64,000 nt of DNA from Isoetes taiwanensis (GCA_021234155.1 JAJEKV010000108.1:2813850-2877849); one strand, 5' to 3'. Counted from the first letter of the stretch, positions 10,195 to 20,950 are shown. Translations and numbers: made by a program. Notes: a model not told the origin generated them from the letters alone.

Positions 10195-13100
10195 GGACGA
10201 AAGCCAAAACGTTTATTAATCAGATAAAAAGTACAAAATTTACATGTCTCATCTAACTGTGTAAGCACAAAAAGATGCCACAGGAGCACGAGCCTGGAGC
10301 ACAATGTACATACTCCAGAATACGAGACTAATGATAAGAATCAATTCGAAGATACTGAATCCAGATGCGTTCCATCACTTCTGATTCAAGAGAGGAACAC
10401 TCGTAGGCTGTCAATATCTTTTTCTGGGCCACTATAATAACACCGCGTGCAGAAGAATTAATGCCCTGAAAGATATGGTGTCTGTGACGCTCCCATATCG
10501 ACTATAGGAGCCAACCGGAACCAAGATGGAATGCCCTTTGTTTAGCTGGAGGCCATGCGTTGGGATAGGACGCCAAGAGGATGCATTGGCAGTCCAATGT
10601 ACTGTTAAACAAACCTTGTAGCCAGGACCACGCTAGTTGAACCTCAGGACCATCAAAGAGGCAATGCTTAAGAGTCTCAACGTCTGAAAGACAAAGTGGG
10701 CATACTGTAGATATGCGAGGATCATGGCGATGTCGGAAGGCATTAACCCGCAGGCACCTGTGGATAACCTGCCACCACAATACAGAGACTTTAAGGTGGA
10801 GCAACCTATCCCAAAGCCATCGCCATGTACGACACAAAGTGGGCTGTGGAACCTGTAGGTGCCACCCATCTGGCAACTGGAGGGGCTGTAATGCGAAAAG
10901 AAGGCGATATACTGATCTGACAAAGTGCTTGCCTTTGTGAATATTTTCATGACAATCCCATGGCACCCTTTCAGCAACACCAACTTGCACTATAAGAGGC
11001 AAATTTTCTGCGACCTTCTCCCATAGAGATACATCCCAACGAGAGAGCAGGAACTTTGCCTGAAATTCAGGCCAAGCCAGTAGTCGACCTGCCTCATACC
11101 ATGCTTGAATAGAGACAACACCAACAAGAACCCATCGTCTCTGTATAAGGGGATGAACTGATGTTGCCAATGGAGGTGCTGAAGGGTCTGGAGGCAGTGG
11201 TGCCCACCACTATGGAGTCTCCAATAGGGTGTGGATAGAGGGGCATGGCCAGAAACGATGTCTGACCGCCTCCCATGTTGTCAACAAGCCACGCAAAAAT
11301 GGAGAAGCACTTGGAAAAGGCTACAGAGTCTGAAATAAAGCCCAAGGTAGGACTGGTTTGACAGCCTTCTTGCCTAGAGGGATACAGTGACCAAGAGCTT
11401 GTCTAAGAAGGCGTGAACCAGGAGAGTCATCTTCACCATTCAGGAGTCTCCAAATGAACTTTGAAATAAGCACTTTGCTCTGCAGTAAGAAGTCCATCAT
11501 ACCTAGACCACCTGCGCACTTTGGAAGGATGCACTTCGACCAGTGTGCTAGGGTTTGGATGCAGTTTTCTTTTGGCCATAACTTCTGCATCTGGTGGCAG
11601 TTTTGGGCATGTTTGGGCTTGTTGGAAAGCCCTTTGAGCACTCCATCTAGTGGTGCTTAACTTTTCAGAGATTGGCCTGTTGGGAAAGACGGTTCAGCTC
11701 TGAAACTTCGGCCCCCCTCTCTTGGTGGAGATGACAAGATCCAGTCGCAGCCCACTAAAACGTGCTTCTGGTGCTTCTACCATAGTTCATGGTGGAATTG
11801 GCAAAGAAGATGCTCCAGATTCTCCTAGAGTAAGTGTATGTGATGCACACAAAATGGCTCGTGAGAGTGCTCTTTCGGCTCCTGAGAGTTTAGTTTCTTT
11901 GGTGCACCTCAATCCTTTAGTGTTGCCCAATATGTCTTCTAATGGCACGAGTGTAGCCGCCTCAATTAAGACAGGAGCTCCATCTCTTTCCTCTTCTCAA
12001 TTACTTGCTCCAGTTTCTATTCCGACTGTAGTTGCCGCAACTGCACTTCGCGCCGCTGCCCATACATCTGGTGAGACTGGAAGCCGTGTTGAATATGTGT
12101 CATTGGAAAACTCTTCTGAGAGTGTCGCACCTCCAATGCACATTGGAGGTTCCTCGGATCAAGTGGTGTGCACTGGCCAATTAGCGCCTCCAATACTCGT
12201 TGCAGGTAAGACCCTCGTTGTCTGCCGAAGTTGCTGCTGGGCTACTAGCTCCTCCAACACAGGTTGGAGGTCCCTCATGTCAGTCCAGACCTCATGCGCC
12301 TATAAAGTGCTCCTCTGGACAGGCTGCATTTAATAGTGTTGCACGGGCGGCACCCCCAACACAGATTGGAAGTTCCTTGGCGCGGACTACTCCTAGAGGT
12401 AGTGCTCGGATGGTGATGCAACCTCCACAAACTGGTGTACGTCCAACACACGTTGGAGGTTCCTTGGGGCAGCAGGAGTTTCCCCCTCTTCCCCCACGAC
12501 AGCCTGGGGCGACATCCTATTCCATCCCCCCAGCTGCATCGACCACACCTTGGAGATCATCTGACACAGTTGCTCGAGTTACAAGTGTGCGGTTCTCTGA
12601 GTGGCTTTGCAAGGGCCTGGTGACTTCCGCCACCTCAGCTCGTGTCTCAGAGGCCATTGCCACCATGGTGGATAATAACAGGAAAGAAGTTGTGTCCTAT
12701 CTCCAAAGAATTGCAAGCCAAGCAAAACTCTATGGATGTCCAAATCCCATCGACGCGAAATCTTTATGAGGTTCGGGAGTGGGGCAACTTTTGAGCGCTT
12801 TGGGGCTCCAGTGCAGATTAGCCATGAGGATCATCGACGACATGTGGAGCAGTTTGGTTCATGTGTTCCGCGGGTCCGCCACTTCAATCGGCCCTTTCTT
12901 GGATCCGGCGCTGGGATCTTGGTTGTTCCGGCACCTTCGCAAGCTAGGGCTTCCTGCTTATCAATCTATCAAGCTTGTGGCAAAAGATCAACGTTGCTTT
13001 CTTTTGATGTTTAAATCTCCTGAGCCGGCTGCTCAACTCATAGAACGAGGTGTTGATCCTCTCTGGAAACACTTCTTGCTCTATCAGTAGTATGTTTCTG

Positions 13101-13696
13101 GATCCTTTTTAGCTAAGCCAGATGCCTTACGTGCCCCCTTCTAGTTTGTTATTGAAGATTTTCCTCCAGAGTTATAGGATTCCAAGTTCATTTTTTCCAT
13201 TGCTAATGAGATTGGACTCCATTTGCAACACTCCATAACCAATGGCATCACCAAGGTTTGTGTGGCAAGGCCCATTCATCATGATTTGCCTCAAATAATT
13301 GTTGTCCAAAGCAGGCCCATGTTCTTTCCGTTTAAGTGTCCTTGTTGAATGGTCATGAGCTAGCTCTCATATTTCCCAAAGCCCCTCTCTTTGCTCAATA
13401 TCGCAGGGTTCACCAACAGGGTCCTCCATCTGCTCCTCCGGCACTCCATGCTCCTAGATCAGCTCCCACCTCAATGGATATCTCTCACATCCCTATGCCT
13501 GTGGATCGCCTCGCTCTTCCGATCCAGCTTGCTCCCCCACCTAAGTCTCTGGATCACCAAATGTTGAGACTGGCTGAAATCCAGAAATCGCAAGAGCAAA
13601 TTGAAGAGTATATGGACAATATATGGACATTGATCGGCGTGGCATCCACCCACCAGCAAAACATCCACCGGCTCTTCGTCAACCACGAAAATCAGC
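10195..13696. mobile_element. LINE (L1-type) insertion with internally inverted halves
   Basis: The 3.5-kb segment between the 13-bp target duplications contains the 3' half of a LINE on the minus strand (10195-11641) and an ORF1-like half on the plus strand (about 11700-13700). The minus-strand half has an AATAAA signal at 10213-10218, about 19 bases before the 3' end at 10195, but no poly(A) tail. The two halves meet at about 11650-11720. Such a layout with a single target duplication fits twin priming, in which the 5' segment is inverted during insertion, plus loss of the reverse-transcriptase core. A nested double insertion is the alternative. Confidence 0.7.
10502..11641 (-). pseudogene. 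LINE ORF2 C-terminal part (zf-RVT domain)
   Basis: Two overlapping frames. The upstream one (11321-11641) carries HWSKCILPKCAGGLGMMDF and KFIWRLLNGEDDSPGSRLL, the conserved stretch after the reverse-transcriptase thumb in plant L1 elements. The downstream 222-codon frame (10502-11170) ends with WWQVIHRCLRVNAFRHRH and VCPLCLSDVETLKHCLFDGP, the zf-RVT zinc-binding domain with its CxxC...H...C pattern. A frame change lies near 11170-11320. The endonuclease and catalytic reverse-transcriptase core are absent, so this is a dead copy. Confidence 0.85.
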
Positions 13697-13731
13697 TGCA
13701 GGATATACATTTTGTACTTGTACTGCAATAA
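11722..13731 (+). pseudogene. LINE ORF1-like (gag-like) remnant
   Basis: Consecutive plus-strand frames (11722-12333, 12200-12769, 12779-13090, 13336-13731) form a Ser/Pro/Ala-rich N-terminal region, with repeated PPTQIGG / PPMHIGG-like units, followed by a compact domain: LVHVFRGSATSIGPFLDP, RHLRKLGLPAYQSIKLVA, DQRCFLLMFKSPEPAAQLIE. Then come VARPIHHDLPQIIVVQSRP and a Gln-rich helical tail. This resembles ORF1 proteins of plant L1 elements with a DUF4283-like nucleic-acid-binding region. Stops and shifts break it. The last frame runs through the right target duplication by chance. The Pro/Ser region repeats a unit of roughly 30-40 bases (CCTCCAAYRCACRTTGGAGG-like) several times between 12130 and 12470. 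Confidence 0.6.
13697..13709. repeat. Target-site duplication of the LINE insertion, right copy
   Basis: Exact second copy of TGCAGGATATACA (first at 10182-10194). Confidence 0.85.
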
Positions 13732-14005
13732 AACTAATCCAAGAAACAATATTTCTGAAATGCATTGTTTCAAAACAGTGCTAGCATAATTTAGGCAGCC
13801 AAGTTTTCCATACATGTTTAAAATGAAACATAAGGGTATTGCCTATCATTATGCGTGACGTGATATTATCTAATGAGAGCTGAGCATAAATAAACTTACC
13901 TCCTGCTAAGGAACCCTTCATGGTATAAGCAGATAAAAGATTGGAATAAGCAAATATATCTGGCGAAACATATTGAAGCATGAATGAATGAAAATGTGTC
14001 ACTAT
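13710..14005 (-). pseudogene. PPR protein pseudogene, N-terminal-side part
   Basis: The minus strand reads YVSPDIFAYSNLLSAYTMKG and MIGNTLMFHF, then after a frameshift MYGKLGCLNYASTVLKQCIS and RNIVSWISFIAVQVQN, typical PLS-type PPR repeats. The last phrase runs straight into the PPR sequence on the far side of the LINE (NSL-LLKSMVKSG) if one copy of the 13-bp duplication is removed. This is therefore the other half of the pseudogene at 8877-10181. Confidence 0.75.
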
Positions 14006-14054
14006 AAATGAGTTGTGCCACTGTGTGCATTATTAAGTGATCATAATAGAATGA

Positions 14055-14160
14055 AGACCATGTCTCTGCTACTGCTGCAAGGTGCATAAAGCAGATAAGA
14101 AAAGACTCAAACTACCTCCAAAAAAATACTTGTTGGCTAGCATATGCAAAGCTAGAGCTA
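14055..14160. repeat. Diverged duplicate flanking the TIR element, left copy
   Basis: GAATGAAGACCATGTCTCTG through GCATATGCAAAGCTA is similar to 16438-16534 (GAATGAAGGCCGTGTCTCTA through GCATACGCAAAGCTA). The 2.2-kb TIR element lies between the two copies. Confidence 0.6.
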
Positions 14161-14181
14161 TAATAACTGAAGAGATTCAAC

Positions 14182-16377
14182 AAGGTTTAAAATGAAACGC
14201 ACTTATTTAAGAAGTGCGTTTGAAAGATTCCTTTTGAAAATTTATAAAATTCTAAAATCCCTCTAAAAAGGGCCCTTTTATTACCATTAGTCCAAAGATT
14301 TATAAAATTGCTCGTGAAAACAGACATTTTAAGAAGACTTAGTATTAAGGAAAAACACAAAACAAAAAAAATCCCATTTTAGAGGGGGAAAGAACTACAA
14401 TGAAATTCAAAGATTTACTATGGGGCAAATTCGTATGAAGAAATTAGATGCTTTTGTACCTTGTCCCTGAAAACTTTTATATTAGCTGTTTTAGAAGACA
14501 AGAAATTTGTTATTTCACAACCATTTTTGCTAAACATCCTAATGGACCTTAAAACACATTGGGAGGCAGTTGAACAAACTTCTTGAATGACAAACCATTG
14601 TTTTTGCATCACATAGTATTATAAATGCCAATACATCCACGATATCTTGTAGCTAAGCTGAAGTTTTAGTTGATGATGCAGTATAAATTTATACCGAGGA
14701 TACACAAGTTGAAGTAATGAAGCCCTGTGATTACATGCCCTCCTTTTTAATTCTCAGAGATGTATTTTTGAACGCACATGTCTTTCTACAACATGGTGAT
14801 GCTCTAAGATAGTCAATCTCTTTAGTAATGTTGAGCATATTCATCACAATTACGCCATCCTCAGAAGCAGGGGCACCATGCACATTTCTCCTGGCAAAGG
14901 AAGTATTCGTCAGCCTTTTACCCTTTCCTATATATTTGCAAATAAATAGGTAAACTTCGAGGGGTTTCTACTCCTCGCACCCCTCCGGATAAACCATGTA
15001 GTTTCCTTTTCACAAATACCCGCGGTCACCATAACATTTTGGAGTTCTTTGCCTTTAGTAGCAATTTTGAGCTACCTCAAGTGAAGTTCGCATGTATATA
15101 GAGAAAAAAAGTAGAAATAACAACATGATTCGACTACTTTATGCTCTAACATTGCATTACAAGCTTAGAAAATTTAGAACAGCTTTTAGAACTTTTAGAC
15201 TAAAAACTAAGAAAAGTGTGTAAAATTATCCCTTATGTGTGTTACTTTAGTAGTTTTCGGGCTAAAACCCTTTGGCGAAAGCAAGAAAGACCCCAAAAGA
15301 TTTTACACGATATATATTTTGCCTCGATCAAGATATATATATATACATATATATATAAAAAGTCTTATATATATATGCAATTCGGTATAAATTTATACCG
15401 CTTTCTCCGTAGATAGATTTATACCAAGAAGAGTTCTCTTTTCTTGTCGGATATATATATGTAAGTATGTGTATATATTATATATATATACACATATATG
15501 TATATAAATTGGTTGTCTGAAGGTTGTTCATGTATAAATTTATACCGAGAGCTCTCGGGTATAAATTTATACCGAGAGAGCTCCTCAGTATAACGAGGGA
15601 GCTCTCACGGTATAAATTTATACCGCGGAGAGCTCTCCAAAGAATCGAGAGAGCTCTCAGCAGATAAATTTATACTGCGGAGAGTCCTCTCATGTATAAA
15701 TTTATACCGGGCCGAGTCCACTTTATGTATAAATTTATACCATGCGAACTCTCCTCGCATGTTATATCCACACAACACTATCTATTGTAGTATAAATTTA
15801 TACCATCTAGAAATTTATTTTGAAGACGTTATGTCCACGCATTGTCATCGCGGTATACATCGGGTCTATAGCAAGACGGATGAGCAAATAAGAGCAAGTA
15901 TATAAGATGAAGAGCGAAGCCAAGTCTTCGACTCCAACTTGCACTTCAAAGTGTAAGTTTGTTCAATGAGGCATACTTTCATGTGAAAATGTTTGTTTCG
16001 ATGAGGCAATGTCAAAATGTCCTATATTTTTGACAATTTTCTTCATAATTTTGTACAATTTTTCACAACCTTGAATATATCACTTTTTGTCACTCTACTA
16101 CCCTTGCTATTTTTTTATTGCCCCTTTTTGCTACACTTTATAAAAGTAACTATTTTTATTCTAGTTTAGGAGGATGAAAATTGCTATTTAGAATTTTTGC
16201 ATGAAAGTTATGTTCAATCAACCCCTCAAAAATGGTACCTAAATTACTTAAATTGTCACACCTGTCACAAAAAAATCTTAAAAATGGACTTTTTTAAGGG
16301 AATTTTAGGGAATCTTTCAAAGATTCCTTTTGAAGTGCGTTTGCAGCAAATAAGTGCGTTTCATTTTAAACTTTGTT
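14182..16377. mobile_element. 2.2-kb terminal-inverted-repeat DNA transposon (non-autonomous)
   Basis: The left end GTTTAAAATGAAACGCACTT (from 14185) is matched by the reverse complement of the right end (to 16371); 24 bp are perfect. Subterminal AAGTGCGTTT boxes and GATTCCTTTTG blocks lie on both sides. ATTCAAC flanks both ends (14175-14181 and 16378-16384), a likely 7-bp duplication, or 8 bp with one mismatch. There is no transposase: the longest frames (14418-14612 -, 15216-15416 +) carry no recognisable domain. The interior holds the palindrome array described separately and AT dinucleotide tracts at 15330-15510. Confidence 0.75.
14681..15804. repeat. Array of the palindrome-centred motif GTATAAATTTATACC
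   Basis: Exact copies of the 15-mer begin at 14681, 15385, 15532, 15559, 15610, 15694, 15727 and 15790. Degenerate copies lie near 15414, 15588 and 15662. Two copies are full 18-bp palindromes, CGGTATAAATTTATACCG (15383-15400 and 15608-15625). Between 15541 and 15690 they alternate with GAGAGCTCTC-type palindromes. Each unit carries a TATAAA on both strands. The array lies inside the TIR element and is not a simple tandem repeat: spacings are 27, 51, 84, 33 and 63 bases after 15532. Confidence 0.9.
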
Positions 16378-16437
16378 ATTCAACCCATTTCCGAATAACA
16401 CCTGTTTATGCAATCTTAGAACCATAATAGTTAAAGG

Positions 16438-16534
16438 AGAATGAAGGCCGTGTCTCTACTATTGAAAAGTGCACACGCTGAATAGAAGAGATTCAACCTA
16501 TCTCCAAATACACTTGTTCGACAGCATACGCAAA
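16438..16534. repeat. Diverged duplicate flanking the TIR element, right copy
   Basis: Partner of 14055-14160. Confidence 0.55.
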
Positions 16535-16538
16535 GCTA

Positions 16539-16656
16539 ATTTTACCATACATGCCCCTTCAAAAGTAAACCAAAACGTGTTAAGATAATTTTAGAATTTT
16601 ACCATACATGCCCCTTCAAAAGTAAACCAAAACGTGTTAAGATAATTTTAGAATTT
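16539..16656. repeat. 57-bp tandem duplication
   Basis: The unit starting ATTTTACCATACATGCCCCT occurs twice head to tail (starts 16539 and 16596) with no visible difference, so the duplication is recent. Confidence 0.95.
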
Positions 16657-18039
16657 GATCCCTACCCCAAACTCACTAGTCTACAAAAAGAAGGAAAAAA
16701 TGTCCAAATCAGATCTTACCAAATGCTCCACCATCTCTCTACCATAACGGAAACTTTAGAAACAGATAAATACTATTAATGTTCCCAACATATTGAGAAA
16801 CACATACTACAGCAGGGGAAGTAAATGACCTTCACAAGAATAACAAAGACATAACGTTTTTGGATGGAGAGGATACTTTTAAGACACAATTTGGGTTCAA
16901 ACATTTCTCCTGATAGATGTAGAACCTGATAGATGTGGAAAATATTATTTGCAAAACTCAAAATATAAGGCCAAGTAATCTCGTCTCTTGAACCCCCGAG
17001 GGTTCTACATCGATCGAAAGTGAACTTTGGAGTGCGAAGAACACAAACTATTTTTTCTGTCGAGCTTTGTTTCTGTATTCTCATCACTTGATAACTGTAG
17101 CTTCTTCTCCAAATGCAAACTCATTTTCCTTCACTATAGGTAAGCACATATCTCCTCTATGTTGCTTGATGCACCTCTGTGTGCCACTCTGTATTCGAAT
17201 GCACATATGACAAGAGTACAATCCACCCTACAAATCATATGCATTCTGCACTTTGTTTTTATTCGATCCTGGATAATGCCCCACTGCAATTGCGACTTTT
17301 ACTTTTATAACCTGGAACTCTTAGATGTTCGTTCTCATACAACTTTGGCTTGACTCCATTTTATGCCCTGTGTGAGCAACAACGAAGTTTATATCATCCA
17401 TGTAGGACACTCAAAATATATGCAGCCAGATTACGTATGTAGCCAAATTTACGGCAATTTTTAAATTATCTCTGCTATATGTGAAGCTTAGCTGATCGCT
17501 CTCTCTTTAGTGCTCTTTGCGTCAGAATTTAAAATTTTCGTCTACTGCAATGTCCTATTCATGTCATGGCATATGTCATACTTGCTATTTTAGGCTACAT
17601 ATTTTCTAATTTAACATGCTGCAAACAGGGCTAAAGATACAACTTCCAGATCCCAAATAAGAGCTACAAAAGCGAGAGCTTTGAATAGAGCCATTTGTTT
17701 AAAAGTTCTTATTAGGGAGACAAGTACCAAAGACTTACTTGAAATACTGAACATGCACTCTTCTTCTTCTTCTTCTTCTTGCTCCCGCTTTCTCATTCTC
17801 ATTGTCTATGTCTAACCAGAATACCACCGTTAGAAGTACTTGTTTAGGAGTCCCTCAATTGGCACTCATATGTTTCTGTGTAAAAGCTATTGCTGCCAGC
17901 GCCGAGGGGTAGCAGTGGTCTTACTTGGCCTCTGTTTCTAACGTAGATTTAGTTTAGAAGGCTTAAACTGCTTGGATCATTTTCCACTGCAGCTGATTTC
18001 CAAATCCCAATCCGCACAATTAGGGTGTTCCTCAACATC
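16657..18039. other. No recognisable gene
   Basis: Short frames without motifs (16776-17087 -, 17159-17353 +, 17611-17802 -). The last is a (TTC)n microsatellite at about 17759-17781 read as a Glu run. Nothing else seen. Confidence 0.4.
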
Positions 18040-18560
18040 AGGCTTTCTGTATCTGAATAACATCATAGGTGTTTGACATGAGAATATAGGCTGGTACACA
18101 GGTAGAGTCTAAAAGAACAATTTCATCAAAACATTGTTTTCCTATCTCCACATTGCCATGCGTCTGGCATGCACTAAGAAGAGTCTTCTATGTGACAATA
18201 TTGGAGCAGGTTATAGACCGTAGAAAATCTTCTGCTTCTTGGAGGCATCCTGTGCGGGCCAGAAGATCGACCATGCTGCATGGATAACATCCGGCATTAT
18301 ACCATGACATTCCTGCATAGACTTGAAGTACCTGCGACCTCTATCCACTACGCCTGCCCGACTGCATGCATTAAGTACAACAGTAAATATGATTGCATTT
18401 GAATTGATGCCCTGCTCCATCATTTTATCAGGGCAACTGAGCTTTCACCACAGTCTGCATATCCAGCAATTATTGCACCCCATGAGACTATGCCTTTACT
18501 TTCCAGTTCATCAAACACTTCCCATGCTTCACCCAAACTACCACAATATCTAGCATTATA
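18040..18560 (-). pseudogene. PPR protein pseudogene fragment with E motif
   Basis: From 18560 downwards the minus strand gives CGSLGEAWEVFDELESKGIV and SWGAIIAGYADCGE, then a frame at 18211-18423 with NAIIFTVVLNACSRAGVVDR and YFKSMQECHGIMPDV. It continues in other frames as KTLLSACQTHGNVEIGKQCF and STCVPAYILMSNTYD (18080-18200), the post-PPR E motif of PLS-class proteins. Frameshifts and a stop (NIVT-stop) break it. No DYW domain follows. Its 5' side is cut by repeat R1 copy 3 at about 18565. Confidence 0.8.
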
Positions 18561-18564
18561 ACAG

Positions 18565-18690
18565 GGGGTTTTTTTGTGTTTTTATACGCTTTTTGGCATG
18601 GTTTTCATATGATTTCATGGGCGTATTACGCGAGGCATACTAATCAATATATCTAGAGTGCACTCCGCATTTTTATTGTCTAAATTCCAT
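18565..18690. repeat. Dispersed repeat R1, copy 3 (partial)
   Basis: GGCATGGTTTTCATATGATT and the following CATACTAATCAATATATCTA / GAGTGCACTCCGCATTTTTA correspond to 4495-4590 of copy 1. It abuts the PPR fragment and may have truncated it. Confidence 0.6.
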
Positions 18691-18786
18691 ATCCCCAATG
18701 GTTCACCCCCTTTTATTTTTATTCCTTTATTTCTTTTTATTTCTTTTTATTCACTTTAGGGTTATTTTAGGGTTATTTTAGGGTTC

Positions 18787-19114
18787 GTGGAGGTGGCCTT
18801 CCTCGTCAGACTTGCCCTGCTCGCTTCCTTGACCCAGCCCACATTGGCCAAACACAAAACTGAGGACGTTGTCCAGCAGGGGCAAGTCTGCTGTAATAAG
18901 ACTATTGACAAGTTCTTCACTGAAGATCACTTCGATATGATGTTTAAGCACCGGAATGAGCCTACAGCTCATGCTCAAGGTTTTTGGGATTATTACTCTT
19001 TCATCACGGCTGCTAATACTTTTGAGCCTTTGGGATTTGGAATGATGGGTGGTGAAGTAGTTCAGAAAAGGGAAATTGCGACATTCTTCGCTCATGTGGC
19101 GCATGAGACTACCT
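18787..19114 (+). pseudogene. Chitinase-like protein (GH19, CTL type), N-terminal exon only
   Basis: The frame reads [20 protein letters not shown] (signal-peptide-like), then [59 protein letters not shown] and [10 protein letters not shown] before a GTAAGT donor at 19115. This matches the first exon of plant chitinase-like proteins (CTL1/POM1 type, linked to cellulose assembly) with the HRN-P-AHA-GFWDY signature. The HET triplet, whose Glu is the general acid in active GH19 chitinases, is kept here, whereas CTL proteins usually lose it. The open frame begins with GTG, no ATG precedes the signal-like region, and no second exon (GG-LAWGLC...) follows. It is an orphan, probably dead exon. Confidence 0.75.
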
Positions 19115-19235
19115 GTAAGTTTCAACATTTCATTTTTTCAATAGAATGCTACAATGCTGTTTGCAGTTTGTTGTTATGTCTGACTAGGGACAAGTTTTGG
19201 GAATTTGCTGCAGGCCTATCCCAGCCAGCATCCTC

Positions 19236-19912
19236 TCAAAGTTCCAGGAAAGATGGATGCGGCATTAAAGCACGCGGAGGTGAAAGGTAGTGCTTTGGAG
19301 AACACTGTTCTAAATCATTCACTTCTAATCGAGCTAGACCGTCTGTAAAAGCTATGGCTTTAATATTTGAAGAAGCTTTCTTATTGGATTCAACATTTGA
19401 GAAAGAATCTCCTTCAGAAGAATAATTGACAACAGTAGCAGGCAAGAAGTAAGAAGGCTTAGTTTTCATTTTTGCATTAGAACCAGGTGTATCAAACAAC
19501 TTTTCTATCTTAAGTCCAGGATAAATGGCAACATTATGGATGTGTTGTCACTTCTCCTTGTGCACCATTTTTTTGACTTGTAATCTTTGCCATCAACAGA
19601 GGTTTATCGTCCCTAATGCCATCTATTGTGATTGGTTTTATGGCACAACATTTTTAATAAAGGTAAAAGTATTAAACCTGCCACACTTAGGGTCACAATT
19701 GCTGCTACAGGGACAGCAATTGCTACTGCAGTCAAATGAGAAGAGCTAGGGGAGCCATTTGAATTAGCAGAGTAGACTGGAGAAGGTGAGCCTAGAGGAC
19801 TAGAACTTGAAATGGGGGATGTAGGCGGCGATGAAGGTGGCGATGTGGATACAGGTGGAACTGGAGATGGGGGAACAGTAGCCATCTCATGTGCTCCACT
19901 AGTTCTATACAA
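19236..19912 (-). pseudogene. Proline-rich single-pass membrane protein fragment, possibly type I formin-like
   Basis: Two minus-strand frames. The upstream one (19613-19912) is a Pro/Ser-rich outer segment (VPPSPVPPVSTSPPSSPPTS), then a membrane helix (TAVAIAVPVAAIVTLSVAGL followed by ILLPLL) and a basic stop-transfer stretch (KMLCHKTNHNR). The downstream one (19236-19510) reads KIEKLFDTPGSNAKMKTKPS, YFLPATVV and [20 protein letters not shown]. Pro-rich ectodomain, one helix, then a Ser-rich cytoplasmic part with Y/F-L-x-x-T-V-V is seen in type I plant formins, but no FH2 domain is present and receptor-like kinases of the PERK/STRUBBELIG type have similar ectodomains. Function is not assigned. 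The two pieces could be joined by an intron at about 19511-19640. Confidence 0.4.
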
Positions 19913-20250
19913 GATGTTGAAGGTGGATTTTGACTTCTGGAAACATCGTCATAACCTCAATTTACTATTATTATTTTAGATAGTTAACTACTCATTTATG
20001 CAGGCCTTTTACATTGCATGCGACATTAACATATTGGCTTCTATGGATGCACAAAAAATTGCCATCCACAGATCTTGTATCTGCAATGCACGATGTACCT
20101 GAAATAGAATAGAGTATGTGATTTGGCAAATTCTAAAATACTTTTTATAACTTGAGTATATGGTGCAGCACCTCAGTTTTTTTTTCAATGCATTTATCTT
20201 GTTTTATCTTGTTTTCTTTGTCTGATTTTGTTAGGGCCCGAAGGGCCCAA
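19913..20250. other. No recognisable gene
   Basis: AT-rich. A GGGCCCGAAGGGCCC inverted repeat lies at 20234-20248, just before the foldback element. Confidence 0.4.
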
Positions 20251-20738
20251 TTTTTTTTTTTTTAACTACCAACATATAACTAACATTAACATTATTAATA
20301 CAAACCATTGCATCCAACACAATTAAATGAAAATCCCCCTGAAACCCCCTTTGGTTTGGGTGCATATTCACATGGGGGGTTACGTAGGGCAGCGAGAGCC
20401 CCTAAAAACTTACAATACATGTATAAAATTAACACCATTAAGTACATTCCCTCAGATCTTATAGTATTTTGCAAACCTCAATATACAGTATACAAAACTT
20501 GTACATGTATATCCCACAAACGAGGATCGCTATGTACGGTCCAGATCTTGGAATAAAGGGCAAATATACCCATCCGACAGCTCTCTTTGCCCGGAATAAC
20601 CCCCCGTGTGAATATGCACCAAACCAAAGGGGGTTTCCGGGGGATTTTCATTTAAATATGTTGGATGCAATGGTTTGTATTAATAATGTTAATGTTAGTT
20701 ATATGTTGGTAGTTAAAAAAAAAAAAAAAAAAAAAAAA
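20251..20738. mobile_element. 488-bp foldback element with about 130-bp inverted arms
   Basis: The left arm (20251-20383) starts with a poly(T) run, then AACTACCAACATATAACTAA and on to CCCCCTTTGGTTTGGGTGCA. The right arm (20597-20738) is its near-perfect reverse complement and ends in a 24-base poly(A). Arms differ by only a few substitutions and small indels. No coding capacity. It is a MITE or foldback element, or a hairpin-forming remnant of a larger repeat. Confidence 0.85.
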
Positions 20739-20884
20739 TTTTGGTCTGTTTTTAAGTCTAAGACAAAAAACAGACTTAGGCCTATTAGTCCAGTTGGATT
20801 TAATAGACCTTAAAACTGCAGTCCCAGATATGACAGGTGAATATCATACCTTAGGCCTTGATAAGAACTATAACAGATTATTTC
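20739..20884. repeat. 146-bp direct repeat, copy 1
   Basis: TTTTGGTCTGTTTTTAAGTC through ATAACAGATTATTTC is identical, base for base as far as I can compare, to 21243-21388. It contains a small hairpin (GTCTGTTTTT ... AAAAACAGAC). Confidence 0.95.
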
Positions 20885-20950
20885 GTTAAAATTGAATTTC
20901 TTCATTTGAAAGAAAGTGTCAAACCATCCATTAAAGCCAAAATAACTCAC

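Noticed and set aside
15330-15510. AT dinucleotide tracts as a possible replication origin or matrix attachment site
   Set aside because: Only base composition supports it; they are better treated as part of the TIR element interior.
17611-17802. Glu-rich minus-strand frame
   Set aside because: It arises from a (TTC)n microsatellite and has no ATG-proximal conserved sequence.
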